The notes: a model not told the origin generated them from the letters alone. A stretch of DNA of 64,000 nucleotides from Gammaproteobacteria bacterium (GCA_030427485.1 JAUICG010000005.1:1-64000), one strand, 5' to 3'. Shown: positions 8,825 through 19,287, counted from the first letter of the stretch. Numbers and translations: made by a program.

Positions 8825-8982
8825 GGCAAAAGTATAGAATGGAGAAACACAGTATTCACTCACATTTGTGGTCTGCCATTCGATTGCGCGACAGCCATGT
8901 CCACGACCCCGGCGCACCTTGAGCGAAACCCTCTGTCATGGTCTAGACTGAAGGAGGAGAATAACAAAAAGAGGCACATGGA

Positions 8983-10542
8983 ATGGTACTGCACGATTTC
9001 CTGGAATACTTCGCCCGCGAGAACCCGCAACAACCGTGCGTGGAGTATGGCGATGTTCACTACAACTATTCGCAGGTGAACGCCCGCTGCAACCAGATGG
9101 CCCACGCATTCGGCGCGGCGGGCCTGGGCAAGGGTGACCGCATCGCCTGGTTGAGCAAGAACTGCATCGAGCAGATGCAGTGCTTCTACGCCGCCTCCAA
9201 GGTGGGCGTCGTGACCACGCCGCTGAACTATCGGCTCGCGCCGCCAGAGTGGGCCTACATCATCAATGACTGCCAGGCGACGGTGCTGGTGTGCGAGCAG
9301 GAACTGGCGGCGGGAATCGACAGGATTCGCGAACAGCTGGAATTCGTGGAGCACTTTATTTGCCTGGACGGTCCGCGCGAGAACTGGCGGGATTTCGCCG
9401 CGTGGGTCGACGAGCAACCGCTGGAAAACCCCGCGCGGGAAATAGCCGCCACCGACGTGCTTTACCAGATGTACACCAGTGGCACCACCGGGTTGCCCAA
9501 GGGCGCCATCTTGTCCCAGGGCGCGATCGCCCAGAACGTGACGATGCTCAATGCCCAGGTGTCTATGCCATCGCTCACCGTGCGCTTTCTGCTGGTGATG
9601 CCGCTGTATCATGCGGGCGCCGGTATCAGCCTCAAGGCTGTTATCAGTCACGGCGGTTGCATCGTGCTGCACCGGGAGTTCGACCCGCTTGCCGTGGTGC
9701 ATGACCTCGAGACGAAGTCGATCACCAATTGCTCGCTGGTGCCGGCGATGATCCAGGCCTGCCTGGTTGCGGTGCCCGATATTGAGAAGCGCAAGTTCCC
9801 CCACCTGAAAACCATTGGCTACGGCGCCAGCCCGATCGCGGAGGAAACGCTGCGCAGGGCACTGAGTATCTTCGACTGTGACTTCGGCCAGGTATTTGGC
9901 ATGACTGAAACCACTGCGGTCGCGACACTGTTGTCTCCCGAAGCCCACCGCCGGGCACTGGCCGGTGAACAGCACCTGCTGCTTTCCTGCGGCCGCGCGG
10001 CACTGGGCACGCAGGTGCGTATCGTGGACGAAGAAGACAATGAACTGCCGCGCGGCGAGATCGGGGAGGTGGCGATAAAGGGGCCGCAACTGATGGACGG
10101 CTACTGGAACCTGCCGGAAGCCACGTCCCGCTCCCTTCGCGCAGGCTGGATGTATACCGGCGACGCGGGGCGGATGGACGAGGAAGGTTTTGTGTACATC
10201 GAAGATCGTATCAAGGACATGATCGTCTCGGGTGGCGAGAACATCTATCCCAAGGAAGTCGAGAACGCGCTGTTCGAGCACCCCAACGTGGCGGACGCTG
10301 CGGTGATCGGCATTCCCAGTGACCAGTGGGGTGAGTCCGTACTGGCGTTCATCGCGACGAAAGATGGTCAGGAGATCCCGGCGGACGAGATTATCGGCTT
10401 CTGTCGCGAGCGGCTCGCCGGCTACAAAGTCCCCCGCGCTGTTGAATGCATCGCCGAGATTCCGCGCAATGCCAGCGGCAAGGTGCTGAAGAAAGACCTG
10501 CGCGAGCCCTACTGGCGAGGCGTGGAGCGAAGGGTAAGTTAG
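8983..10542 (+). CDS. Class I AMP-forming acyl-CoA synthetase/ligase
   Basis: 519 residues. Activates a carboxylic acid with ATP and transfers it to CoA. Visible adenylate-forming motifs are YTSGTTGLPKG (about residue 164), IGYGASP, FGMTET, YTGDAG, IKDMIVSGGENIYP and the C-terminal ASGKVLKK with the catalytic Lys near residue 499. Length and motifs match the medium/long-chain or crotonobetaine-like branch; the acid cannot be told. GAGG lies 8 bp upstream of ATG 8983. Its stop overlaps the stop of the convergent PEP-CTERM-like gene by 4 bp. Confidence 0.9.
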   Translation: MVLHDFLEYFARENPQQPCVEYGDVHYNYSQVNARCNQMAHAFGAAGLGKGDRIAWLSKNCIEQMQCFYAASKVGVVTTPLNYRLAPPEWAYIINDCQATVLVCEQELAAGIDRIREQLEFVEHFICLDGPRENWRDFAAWVDEQPLENPAREIAATDVLYQMYTSGTTGLPKGAILSQGAIAQNVTMLNAQVSMPSLTVRFLLVMPLYHAGAGISLKAVISHGGCIVLHREFDPLAVVHDLETKSITNCSLVPAMIQACLVAVPDIEKRKFPHLKTIGYGASPIAEETLRRALSIFDCDFGQVFGMTETTAVATLLSPEAHRRALAGEQHLLLSCGRAALGTQVRIVDEEDNELPRGEIGEVAIKGPQLMDGYWNLPEATSRSLRAGWMYTGDAGRMDEEGFVYIEDRIKDMIVSGGENIYPKEVENALFEHPNVADAAVIGIPSDQWGESVLAFIATKDGQEIPADEIIGFCRERLAGYKVPRAVECIAEIPRNASGKVLKKDLREPYWRGVERRVS

Positions 10543-11138
10543 CTCAGCCTCGTCGTGGTTTTTCCGCGATTCGCTGCGCGCAGACCGAAAAGGGCTGAAC
10601 CGACCAGCCATGCGGTTGCGGGGAGGGGGATGGCGGTAGGTCCGGAATACGACACCGATCCAAAGTCGAGCGTTCCCACGTCGCCATAGTCTACATACAA
10701 CACGCCCTCCACAAAGTCGGATGTGTGAAAACCCAGGGAAGAGATGCCGTCCAGGCCACTAAACAACGGGTAGTTGCTCGGTATGATTTCAGCGGAGCAG
10801 ACAGGGCCAACACACCGAATAATAAGGTCTTCCACTCCATCATGGATCACAGTGCCTGCCGCGTTGACAACGAATAAGGCTCCATCCACTGCGCTGCTAT
10901 TCGCCTTGTTAAACTCGGCGCCGAACCAACTCAGATGCCAGTCGACCAGCGAACTCCAAAGGTTCAGATCGCCGCTACCAATGTCCGCATCAAAGATCAT
11001 GTGGCCAAGATCTTCTCCGGAAAAGTGTACGTCATATCTTACCAGCTCAGCGTTGGCGGACCCGCTAAAGAGCAACGCGAGCACAATAAGGTGGGGCCGT
11101 AAATGCTTGAGCACAGCGACTGGATTCTGTTTGGTCAT
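10539..11138 (-). CDS. Secreted protein with PEP-CTERM/VPLPA-type sorting signal
   Basis: 199 residues from ATG 11138. A signal peptide (LIVLALLFSGSANA) is followed by about 140 residues of soluble, beta-rich sequence with two Cys (CVGPVC). The C-terminus has PLPATAWLVGSALFGL followed by an Arg/Lys-rich tail, the layout recognised by exosortase. No exosortase is in the window. Function unknown; relatives are often linked to exopolysaccharide-producing lifestyles. Confidence 0.75.
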   Translation of the reverse strand: MTKQNPVAVLKHLRPHLIVLALLFSGSANAELVRYDVHFSGEDLGHMIFDADIGSGDLNLWSSLVDWHLSWFGAEFNKANSSAVDGALFVVNAAGTVIHDGVEDLIIRCVGPVCSAEIIPSNYPLFSGLDGISSLGFHTSDFVEGVLYVDYGDVGTLDFGSVSYSGPTAIPLPATAWLVGSALFGLRAANRGKTTTRLS

Positions 11139-11296
11139 GAATATTCTTCCCCCTCGGCAGATAGTATACACGAGGCGGTCCGATCACAATCGGCGGGAAT
11201 ATTCCCGAGCCGAAGAGCGGAAAACCGCCGGATTGAACACACTGGCATTTTATCGCATAGTGATGTGTCGACCCGCGTGACGGAGGTTTCATAATA

Positions 11297-12415
11297 GTGA
11301 AAAAACCGAGAACCGCACTGGGAGCGGTAGTCGCCCTGTTGGCCCTGGCGGCGGTGGCCGTCTATCTGCTCAAAAGCGAATCCACTGCGCGCAAGCTGGC
11401 CGCCAAGCCCGTCAAGAGCCCCGTGCACGTCGAAGTGGCGCCGGTGCAGCAGCAACAATGGGGCACGCAGCTCGAATCGGTGGGCACCGTGCAGTCGTTC
11501 TCGGGTGTCACCCTGCGCGCACAGATCGGCGGCAGAATCACGGCGGTACACGCGGTTTCCGGAAGTCCGGTGAAGGCGGGCGAGGCGCTGTTCGAAATCA
11601 ACCCCGAGGTGCTGCGGGCGCAGCTCGAGGAACACAAGGCGCAGCTGAAAATCAGCCAGTTCAATTACGAGCAGATGAAGAAGCTCTACGACGAGCGGCA
11701 GATAGCGCTGCAGCAAATGATCCAGGCGAAGAGCCAGTACGAAGCCGACGCGGCCGCCGTGCGCACGATGCAGCAAAAACTGGCGCTGGCGACCACCTAC
11801 GCCAGTTTCGACGGCGTGGTCGGCCTCACACGTGTGGAAGTGGGCGACGAGGTGGACGTGAACCAGGAACTCGCTACCCTGGAGTCGTCGGAGCGTTTGC
11901 GTGTGGAGTTCGCGGTGCCGCAACAGTACGCCCTGCTGGTCTCCCCGAGGAACAAGGTCGCTCTCAGCAGCGAAAGCGAGGCGGGCAGTACGGTGTCGGC
12001 GACGGTGTATGCGGTCGATCCGCTGATCGATCCCCTCACCCGAACGGCTACTGTGCGCGCCGAGTTACCGGCGCACAGTTTTTTTCCGGGCAGCTACGTC
12101 AATGTCAGCCTTACGCTGGATGATGTCGAGGATGTACTGACCGTACCCCAGACCGCCATCAAGCGCTCGCTGTATGGCGACAGCGTGTTCGAGGTCGTCG
12201 ATGGCAAGGCCGTGCTGACGCACGTCCAGCTCGGCCAGCGGCGCGGGGGCGATATCGCTATTCTGGAGGGGCTGAAGCCCGGTGCGACCGTGGTCAGCGC
12301 GGGCCTGCGCAAGCTCAGCGACGGCGTCGCGGTGCAGGGTGTCCCGGCCGCCGCCGATGCGGACGCCAGCCCGGCAGCGGCCGATTCCAGGGCGGGAGCC
12401 GATAATGCTGATTGA
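11297..12415 (+). CDS. RND efflux periplasmic adaptor (membrane fusion protein)
   Basis: 372 residues from GTG 11297, 11 bp after GGAGG. An N-terminal hydrophobic anchor precedes the HlyD/AcrA-type layout: barrel-sandwich half (GVTLRAQIGGRITAVH), alpha-hairpin (residues about 105-165), second lipoyl half (ASFDGVVGLTRVEVGDEV), then beta-barrel and proximal domain (PGSYVNVSL, VLTVPQTAI). It links the inner-membrane pump to an outer-membrane channel. Its last codons overlap the permease start by 11 bp, so the two are translationally coupled. No TolC-type gene is adjacent. Confidence 0.92.
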   Translation: MKKPRTALGAVVALLALAAVAVYLLKSESTARKLAAKPVKSPVHVEVAPVQQQQWGTQLESVGTVQSFSGVTLRAQIGGRITAVHAVSGSPVKAGEALFEINPEVLRAQLEEHKAQLKISQFNYEQMKKLYDERQIALQQMIQAKSQYEADAAAVRTMQQKLALATTYASFDGVVGLTRVEVGDEVDVNQELATLESSERLRVEFAVPQQYALLVSPRNKVALSSESEAGSTVSATVYAVDPLIDPLTRTATVRAELPAHSFFPGSYVNVSLTLDDVEDVLTVPQTAIKRSLYGDSVFEVVDGKAVLTHVQLGQRRGGDIAILEGLKPGATVVSAGLRKLSDGVAVQGVPAAADADASPAAADSRAGADNAD

Positions 12416-15400
12416 AAAGTTTGTCGAGCGGCCGGTACTGGCGATCTGTTTCTGCCTGCTGGTCACACTCGCGGGCACGCTGGCGTACTCGCAATTGCCG
12501 ATCAGGCACTACCCCTTGCTGCCGACCTCGGAAGTGACCATCCAGACCGTCTATCCCGGTGCGAGTCCCGCGGTGATGGAGGAGTTCGTGACGGTGCCGA
12601 TGCAGCGTGCGCTGAGCGGACTGGAAGGCCTGGACTACATGACCGCCAGCAACACCTATGAACAAAGCCTGATCACGCTCAAGTTTTTTATCGGCTCCGA
12701 CGTGGATGCCTTGCTGCCGCAGATCAGCAACCGCATCGGTGGACTGATGTGGGAGTTGCCGGAGGGTATCGACAGCCCGGTAATCACCAAGGTCGATCCC
12801 AATGCGAGCGCCACCAGCGGCATCCTGTACCTCGAGAGTATGAGTTCAACACTCAGCAAGCTGCAGATTACCGAGTACCTGCGCAATGTGGCGGTGCCGC
12901 GCATTGAAACGGTACCCGGCGTGTACGAGGTGAATATCTTCGGTGGCCGCCAGTACGCGATGCGGCTATGGCTCCTGCCCCACAAGATGGCCGCGAGGAA
13001 AGTAACGGCGTCGGACGTAATCGCCGCGCTGGATGCGCAGAACCTGCGCTCGACCACCGGCAGCCTGTACGGCGAGAAGATCAAGATCCAGGTGGACACC
13101 ACAACCAGCCTGACCACCGCTGAAGAGTTCAACGACATCGTGATCCGGCGCGAGGGCGACCGCCTGGTGCGCATCCGGGATATCGGCTATGCGGAATTCG
13201 GCGCCGCGGACTACCAGAGCGGCGGTATCGCCAACAACGAATCGTCCGTTTTCCTGGGCATCAGTCCCACCGACAAGGCCAATGCGATTGCCACCGCCGA
13301 CGCGGTGATCGAGATGGTGAAGGACATCCAGGCCGACGCGCCCAAGGGCATGATCATCAAGCCGAACTGGAACGTGACGAAGTTCAGCAAGGAATCCATC
13401 GACGAGGTGTACAAGACCTTCGTCGAGGCCGGCATTTTCGTGTTCATCGTGATCTTCGTGTTCCTCGGTTCGCTGCGCTCGATCACTGTTCCGCTGGTCA
13501 CGATTCCCCTGTCGATGCTCGGCGCCGCGGCGATCATGTACGCGATGGGCTACAGCCTGAACGGACTCACGCTGCTGGCCTGGGTGCTGGCGATCGGGCT
13601 GGTGGTCGACGATTCCATCGTGGTGCTGGAGAACATCCACCGCCACATGGAACAGGGGCTGACCCGTTTCCAGGCCGCGGTGGAAGGTGTGAAGGAGCTG
13701 CGTTTTGCGATCGTCACGATCACGCTGTCGGTGGCGATCGTGTTCGCCCCGATCGCATTCGTGCCGGGTTTTTCCGGCGCCCTGTTCAAGGAGTTCGCGC
13801 TGACCATGTCGTTCGTGGTGATCATCTCGGGTCTGCTGGCGCTGTTTGTCTCCCCGGTGATGTGCACCTACCTGCTGAAGCCCACGGCCGAGGCCGGCCG
13901 CCTGACGCAACTGGTGGACTCCCAGTTCCGCAAGGTTCGCCTGGGGTATCATCGCCTGTTAGCGACGGTGCTGCACACCGGGTGGCTGGTGCTGCTGCTG
14001 TTCGTGTTCCTGATGTTCGGTGCGGTAAAGCTGTTCGACGAGATTCCCTCGGAGCTGATGCCGATCGAGAATACCGGCGCGCTCAACGTGCTCGCTATGG
14101 GTCCCACCGATGCCAACTACGAATACCTGGAGCAGTACACGAAGCCCATCCTGAAGATTTACGAGGGCATTCCGGAGATGGAGTCCTGGGGTATGCTCAA
14201 CGGCATCCCGCTGTTCGGCCCCACCAACAGCATCAGCTGGATGTTGCTGAAGCCGATGAACGAGCGCAAACGCAGCGAGGACGAAGTGCTGGCCGACCTG
14301 CAGAGCCAGGTCGCCGAAATTCCCGGGCTGCAGGCCTTCGCGTTCAAGCTGAACACCGTGCCCGGGGGCGCCCAGCAACCGCTTTCGTTCGTGCTGAAAA
14401 CGCCGGGCGACTACGAGTCCCTCAGCTACCAGCTCGAGCAACTGATGACGGCGCTGGACAGCTATCCCGGGATCACCAATCCCAGCACCACCTTCCGTAT
14501 CGACAAGCCGCAACTGAAAGTCACCATTGACCGCAACAAGGCGGCGGCGATGGGCGTTGCCGTGAGCGAGATCGACCAGACGCTGAGCGCGATGCTGGGC
14601 CGCCCGGTGACCGGATTCTTCGGGCTCGACGGCTACAGCTATGAGGTGATTCCTCAGGTGCCGCAGGAGTACCGCATGAACCCGGGGGATATCAACCGCA
14701 TGTATGTGCGCGCGGATTCCGGTGAGATGGTCTCGCTGCAGAACCTGGTGAAACTCGAGGAAGTGGTGATACCGCAGAGCCTGGACCAGTTCGACCAGAT
14801 GCGCTCGGCCACGCTCACCGCCAGCATCGGCGACGGCTACACGCTGAGCGAAGCCATTGCCTGGCTGGAGGATTACGTGGATACCCGCATGCCCGCACAG
14901 TACGGTTATGCGTTTACTGACGAAGCCAGGGACCTGATGCGCTCCGGCTCGCAGCTGGCGGTGGCGTTTGCGGTTGCACTCGCGCTGATCTACCTGTTGC
15001 TGGCGGTGCACTTCAACAGCCTGGTCGATCCCCTGGTGGTGATGCTGAGCGTGCCGCTGGCGATGGCCGGCGCACTTTACGCGATGTACCTTACCGACAC
15101 CACGTTGAACATCTACACCAAAATCGGCCTGATCATGCTGGTGGGACTGATCAGCAAGAACGGTATCCTGATCGTGGATTTCTCCAACCGGCTGCTCGAG
15201 CAGGGCATGAGCGTGCGCCACGCGGTGACCAGTGGGGCCGCCACCCGGCTGCGGCCGATACTGATGACCGCCGCAGCGATGGTGTTCGGGGCGCTGCCGC
15301 TGGTGCTCTCCGACGGCGCGGGCGCCACCGCGCGCAACCAGATTGGCTGGGTGATCATCGGCGGCATGTCGCTGGGCACGATCCTGACGCTGTTCGTGGT

Positions 15401-15497
15401 GCCGGCGGCCTACCTGCTGGTGAACAGCTTTTTTGCCCGCGACAACTCAACAGACCCGGAATCATCGGACGGTCAGGGCATTCTCCAATCCCGGTGA
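12405..15497 (+). CDS. RND multidrug efflux permease (HAE1 / MexB-like)
   Basis: 1030 residues from ATG 12405, the usual length for the family. The N-terminus (LIEKFVERPVLAICFCLLVT) and the pattern of twelve membrane segments with two large periplasmic loops are typical. The proton-relay DD pair is present in transmembrane helix 4 (AIGLVVDDSIVVLEN), and the second-half motif LVGLISKNGILIVDF is conserved. It exports drugs or other amphipathic molecules in exchange for protons, together with the adaptor encoded just upstream. Confidence 0.95.
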   Translation: MLIEKFVERPVLAICFCLLVTLAGTLAYSQLPIRHYPLLPTSEVTIQTVYPGASPAVMEEFVTVPMQRALSGLEGLDYMTASNTYEQSLITLKFFIGSDVDALLPQISNRIGGLMWELPEGIDSPVITKVDPNASATSGILYLESMSSTLSKLQITEYLRNVAVPRIETVPGVYEVNIFGGRQYAMRLWLLPHKMAARKVTASDVIAALDAQNLRSTTGSLYGEKIKIQVDTTTSLTTAEEFNDIVIRREGDRLVRIRDIGYAEFGAADYQSGGIANNESSVFLGISPTDKANAIATADAVIEMVKDIQADAPKGMIIKPNWNVTKFSKESIDEVYKTFVEAGIFVFIVIFVFLGSLRSITVPLVTIPLSMLGAAAIMYAMGYSLNGLTLLAWVLAIGLVVDDSIVVLENIHRHMEQGLTRFQAAVEGVKELRFAIVTITLSVAIVFAPIAFVPGFSGALFKEFALTMSFVVIISGLLALFVSPVMCTYLLKPTAEAGRLTQLVDSQFRKVRLGYHRLLATVLHTGWLVLLLFVFLMFGAVKLFDEIPSELMPIENTGALNVLAMGPTDANYEYLEQYTKPILKIYEGIPEMESWGMLNGIPLFGPTNSISWMLLKPMNERKRSEDEVLADLQSQVAEIPGLQAFAFKLNTVPGGAQQPLSFVLKTPGDYESLSYQLEQLMTALDSYPGITNPSTTFRIDKPQLKVTIDRNKAAAMGVAVSEIDQTLSAMLGRPVTGFFGLDGYSYEVIPQVPQEYRMNPGDINRMYVRADSGEMVSLQNLVKLEEVVIPQSLDQFDQMRSATLTASIGDGYTLSEAIAWLEDYVDTRMPAQYGYAFTDEARDLMRSGSQLAVAFAVALALIYLLLAVHFNSLVDPLVVMLSVPLAMAGALYAMYLTDTTLNIYTKIGLIMLVGLISKNGILIVDFSNRLLEQGMSVRHAVTSGAATRLRPILMTAAAMVFGALPLVLSDGAGATARNQIGWVIIGGMSLGTILTLFVVPAAYLLVNSFFARDNSTDPESSDGQGILQSR

Positions 15498-15631
15498 ACG
15501 TTGGTACGAGTCGGTGCCGGCAAGGGTTAGGTGGCCAGATGGCAGGTGTTCGAAAGGCTCCGGGCTCGCCAGCCAGCCGCTCTTGTTTCTGGATATGCGA
15601 TGTGTAAACTGGCCGGGGAGATACGTTCGCT

Positions 15632-16903
15632 ATGACATTTGAAGAGTCTATTTTCCTCGCCGCCCCGATGTTCTTTCTGTTGATTGGACTCGAGTACCTC
15701 GCGTCCAGATGGCAGCGGAAACCGGTCTACAGCAACACAGCGGACGCGATCAGCAGCATCAGTTCCGGCATTGCCAATGGCACGACAGCGGCCCTCGGCA
15801 TCGGCTTTGTATTGATCTCTTACGACTGGATGCTCGAAACCTTCGCCATTTTTCACTTTGACAGCCATTCGCCGCTCACCTGGTTCCTGGTCATCCTAGG
15901 CCTGGATTTTGCCGGCTACTGGGGTCACCGGTTCACGCACACCTGGAAGTTCCTGTGGCAGATGCACATCGTCCACCACAGCAGCGAGGAGTTTAATCTG
16001 CCCTGTGCGCTGCGCCAGACGGTAAGCGGCCAACTGCTGCAGGTATTCACCTTTCTTGGCCTGCCACTGGCGATCCTCGGTGTGCCCTTTGAGATAATTG
16101 CCGTTGTGGGCCTGGTACACCTGTTCTACCAGTACTGGTATCACACACAGCTCATAGGTAATCTCGGGTGGCTCGAGCGTATTATCGTAACGCCCGAACA
16201 ACACGCGATTCACCACGCGATCAACCCTGAATACATCGATAAGAACTTTGGACAATGGTTCTGCATCTGGGACCGCATGTTTGGTACTTTCCAGGCGAAA
16301 ATTCCCGGTGTGGAACCGGTCTTCGGCGTAACCCAGCCGGTGCGAACCTGGAATCCCATCAAAATTGATTTCATGATCTGGATCGAGATGCTGCGCGACC
16401 TGGTGAACACCCGGTCGTTACGCCAGAAGCTCCGCGTTCTCATCAGCCGCACCGGTGAGCGGCCTGCGGACGCCGCCAGTTTGCACCCGACCGTATCCAT
16501 CGATGATGTATACAGCTTCGAAAAATTCCGACCTGAAGTTCGCCCGAACGTGTTCGCGCTGTGTGTGGTCGAGTTCTTTCTCACGCTGTCATTGCTGATG
16601 TATTTCTTCTATCAGATAACCAGCTTGAGCCGTGCCGAAGTCTTGTTGTTTGGAGGGTTTATACTGCTTTGCGTCGCCGCGTATACCACCCGCATGGAAG
16701 GCAAGCCTGCAACGCTCTTGCTCGGCGGGCGCCTTCTGGCCTATCTGGGCCTGTTGTTCTACTGGCAGGGTAACTGGTTTGGCGTAAATGATGTGGCTGC
16801 GGGTATCAGTAGCGTACTCGCGGTGTTTTTCGCTTTGACGTTCCTTGCATCCCTGTACATTCGCAAGCCAATAGCAACCTACAGCACAAGTGACCAGCTG
16901 TAG
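15632..16903 (+). CDS. Sterol desaturase / fatty-acid hydroxylase superfamily membrane protein
   Basis: 423 residues. Di-iron membrane oxidase with the three His boxes HRFTH (about 98-102), HIVHH (about 112-116) and HAIHH (about 191-195) between hydrophobic segments. The last about 120 residues add a further hydrophobic region beyond the catalytic core, as in the longer bacterial members. Substrate (lipid, sterol-like or alkyl chain) unknown. GGGGAG precedes the ATG. It stands alone, 134 bp after the RND permease. Confidence 0.88.
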   Translation: MTFEESIFLAAPMFFLLIGLEYLASRWQRKPVYSNTADAISSISSGIANGTTAALGIGFVLISYDWMLETFAIFHFDSHSPLTWFLVILGLDFAGYWGHRFTHTWKFLWQMHIVHHSSEEFNLPCALRQTVSGQLLQVFTFLGLPLAILGVPFEIIAVVGLVHLFYQYWYHTQLIGNLGWLERIIVTPEQHAIHHAINPEYIDKNFGQWFCIWDRMFGTFQAKIPGVEPVFGVTQPVRTWNPIKIDFMIWIEMLRDLVNTRSLRQKLRVLISRTGERPADAASLHPTVSIDDVYSFEKFRPEVRPNVFALCVVEFFLTLSLLMYFFYQITSLSRAEVLLFGGFILLCVAAYTTRMEGKPATLLLGGRLLAYLGLLFYWQGNWFGVNDVAAGISSVLAVFFALTFLASLYIRKPIATYSTSDQL

Positions 16904-16966
16904 AAGCGCGAAATCGGCTTTGCACTGGCTTCCGCTCCGTTTGCAAAATCCTGATCCAGGTAATCC

Positions 16967-19174
16967 TCAGGGGGTGATGGTCCGCTCCCCGGTCGCGAAA
17001 TCCAGGACGAGGCCGTGCGCCCCGTGCTGGACCGAGTAGCGCTCCTCGCCGAATGCAGTCGTTACGAACGGGTTCTCGAATCGGGGATAGTCCGCTATCT
17101 GCACCGGTTGTCCCTGCACGACGAGAGGGCCGTGCCAGTCGAACGCCATGGTGCCCACACTGGGCGATTGGTAGACGACCGAGTAGCCGTCCGTCAAACC
17201 GTCGCCGTCGCGATCGGCGGCCGGCATCGTTGTGACGGATGCCCCTTCGATCATCGCACGGAATTCGGCGAAGCTTCCCGACTCGGCGGCGCTACCACAC
17301 TCGATAATCCATACGTTCTCGGCACTGCCCTCGGCGACGAGATCGAACGGTAGCCCGGCATTGTCGAATACCTCGGGTTGGCCGGTGCGCCAGACGGTCG
17401 GCAGTAGTGAGTAGAGCGCCACGTAGGCGTCGCCCTTGCGGCCGAAGGTCCAATGCCCCGACTGCACGACCTCGTCGAAATGTGCATGCGGAAAATAGGC
17501 GTGGGTCTCATCAAGATAGGAAAAGCCGAACAAGGGGAGCTTGTTGTACTGCGGTGCGTAAAGCTGGATCACCACGTTCTCGTGCTGCGCCGAGCGCGGC
17601 TCCGAGGCGTTGCCCGTCCAGTAGCCCGGCCCCGGCTCGTCCTCGCGCTGCCAGTTCCAGTCGGGCGGCACCGGCCCGCCGCCGGACAGGGCGAGCGCAG
17701 CCGGGTGTTGGGTGAATACGATCGCGTGCTCGTCCAGGGTCGCCTGGGCGATGTGTGTCTGCGCACCGCGCAGGCCCTTGCGGTAGTCCTGCGCTGTTGA
17801 CACCATGTACTCGGCCGTACGGTAGGTGTAGGTGTTGACCTCCTTCAGTAGCGCCAGGTTAACAGCGGGCCAGAGTTGCACGAGCAGCGGCCGCGCCGCG
17901 GCAAGCGTCGCGTTGATGTCGCCTTCCACCCACACCACATCGCGCAGCGGCTTGTAGGGGGCAAACTGGGCCTGCCACAGGTTTTCGCGCTCGCCCACCT
18001 CCAGTGTCAGGGGTATCATCATCCACACAGTCTGCGCGCCCATCGACCACCAGAACGGCAGGTTGGCCTCGTCGAACCAGTCGAGTCCGGGCGGCGCTGG
18101 CGGGTACACGTCAGGGTCGGGGTCGGGCACCTCATCGAGCGGCAGGTTCATGCGCTCGCGGTCAATGATCGGCTCGTCATGCCGCGCGATTTGCCTGATC
18201 ACCTCCGGCAAGCGGTACCGGCGCGCTCGCGAGAGCAGGCTGGCATCGGGCGCCGCTGTGCTGGTGAAATCAAGCGTCGTATCTTCAAACAGCAACCTGG
18301 CCCCGTTGAAGGCGTCCTGCGTGGTCGCCGAGGCCTTGTCCTTCACATAGGAGCGGCCGTGCGTCGCGCCAAAGTTGCCGCGGTGCAGGTGGAGCGCGAT
18401 GTCCAGCAGGACGATGTCGAGCACCATGGCGGCGCGCTGCACCAGTTCGTCGTCCCCGGCCCACTCGACGAGGCTTAGCAGCGGTGTGATGTCCTTCTGG
18501 TAGTAGACGTCCGAGTGCCACTCGGTGAAACCAAACTTTGCGCGCTCGTCCAGCCACGCCAGAATCGCCGCTCGCGCGCGCTCCTGGTGCCAGGCGCCGG
18601 TCATACCGCTTACGGTGAAGATCGTGTCGGGATGGCGTTGGCCCGCAAGGTACTCATTCACGCGAAAGAGCAGCACGTGGTTCTCGCTCCAGTACCACAT
18701 CTCGTCGACGACCGGGTTTCCGCCGTAGTACCGTTCGGGTGTCGGGTCCGTGTACCAGTATTTGAAATCGAGCATGGCCTGGTCGGCGCTGTCCCAGAGC
18801 GCCTGCGACGCGACGGGGTGGCCCGAGAACGCGTAGACGAGGTTCATCAGGTAGAGCAGGTCGAAGTCGCTCGTATCCCTGAGGCGAAAGAGTTTCTCGA
18901 AGATTCCGTCCCACGCGTCATCCGGCACCGCGCCGACCGCGACGTCGAAGTCGGCATCACGGCTCGCGCGCTCGAGGTGGTTGAGCACGTGCAGCACGCT
19001 GTCCGGGCGCAGCGGCTGTTCGGTGGCGAAGGCGAGATAGGCGTTCTGGCGCGCGGGGAGATCGCTCCCGGTATCAGACGTGTCGCTACAGCCCAGTGCG
19101 AGCAGCGCGATCACCATGAGCAGCGCTCCGGTCACGGTTGCGTTCAGGTGTGCGTTAACGGACAGCTTTTTCAT
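16967..19174 (-). CDS. Large uncharacterised lipoprotein (735 aa)
   Basis: The N-terminus has a Lys-containing start, a hydrophobic segment and a lipobox LALGC (Cys29). The N-terminal half is helical and Trp/Tyr/Asp-rich (MWYWSENHVLLFRVNEYL, WHSDVYYQKDITPL), reminiscent of alpha/alpha-toroid enzymes that act on polysaccharides, but no catalytic motif is recognisable. Near residue 655 is a short Ca-binding-like DRDGDGLTDGY. I do not recognise the family. It is monocistronic, convergent with the desaturase gene. Confidence 0.75.
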   Translation of the reverse strand: MKKLSVNAHLNATVTGALLMVIALLALGCSDTSDTGSDLPARQNAYLAFATEQPLRPDSVLHVLNHLERASRDADFDVAVGAVPDDAWDGIFEKLFRLRDTSDFDLLYLMNLVYAFSGHPVASQALWDSADQAMLDFKYWYTDPTPERYYGGNPVVDEMWYWSENHVLLFRVNEYLAGQRHPDTIFTVSGMTGAWHQERARAAILAWLDERAKFGFTEWHSDVYYQKDITPLLSLVEWAGDDELVQRAAMVLDIVLLDIALHLHRGNFGATHGRSYVKDKASATTQDAFNGARLLFEDTTLDFTSTAAPDASLLSRARRYRLPEVIRQIARHDEPIIDRERMNLPLDEVPDPDPDVYPPAPPGLDWFDEANLPFWWSMGAQTVWMMIPLTLEVGERENLWQAQFAPYKPLRDVVWVEGDINATLAAARPLLVQLWPAVNLALLKEVNTYTYRTAEYMVSTAQDYRKGLRGAQTHIAQATLDEHAIVFTQHPAALALSGGGPVPPDWNWQREDEPGPGYWTGNASEPRSAQHENVVIQLYAPQYNKLPLFGFSYLDETHAYFPHAHFDEVVQSGHWTFGRKGDAYVALYSLLPTVWRTGQPEVFDNAGLPFDLVAEGSAENVWIIECGSAAESGSFAEFRAMIEGASVTTMPAADRDGDGLTDGYSVVYQSPSVGTMAFDWHGPLVVQGQPVQIADYPRFENPFVTTAFGEERYSVQHGAHGLVLDFATGERTITP

Positions 19175-19287
19175 ACGGGCAGTTAGCTCACTTTCAGGCG
19201 CGCAGTTGAAAAGCCTGATTGTGCCATAGATAAGCTACTTTAAACTCGCAGGGTGGTCGGGCCGGAAGCAACCTGCCCCGGATGTTT

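Noticed and set aside
12966-13952. 328-codon antisense frame inside the RND permease
   Set aside because: His/Arg/Asp-rich shadow of a high-GC gene, with no ribosome site or domain.
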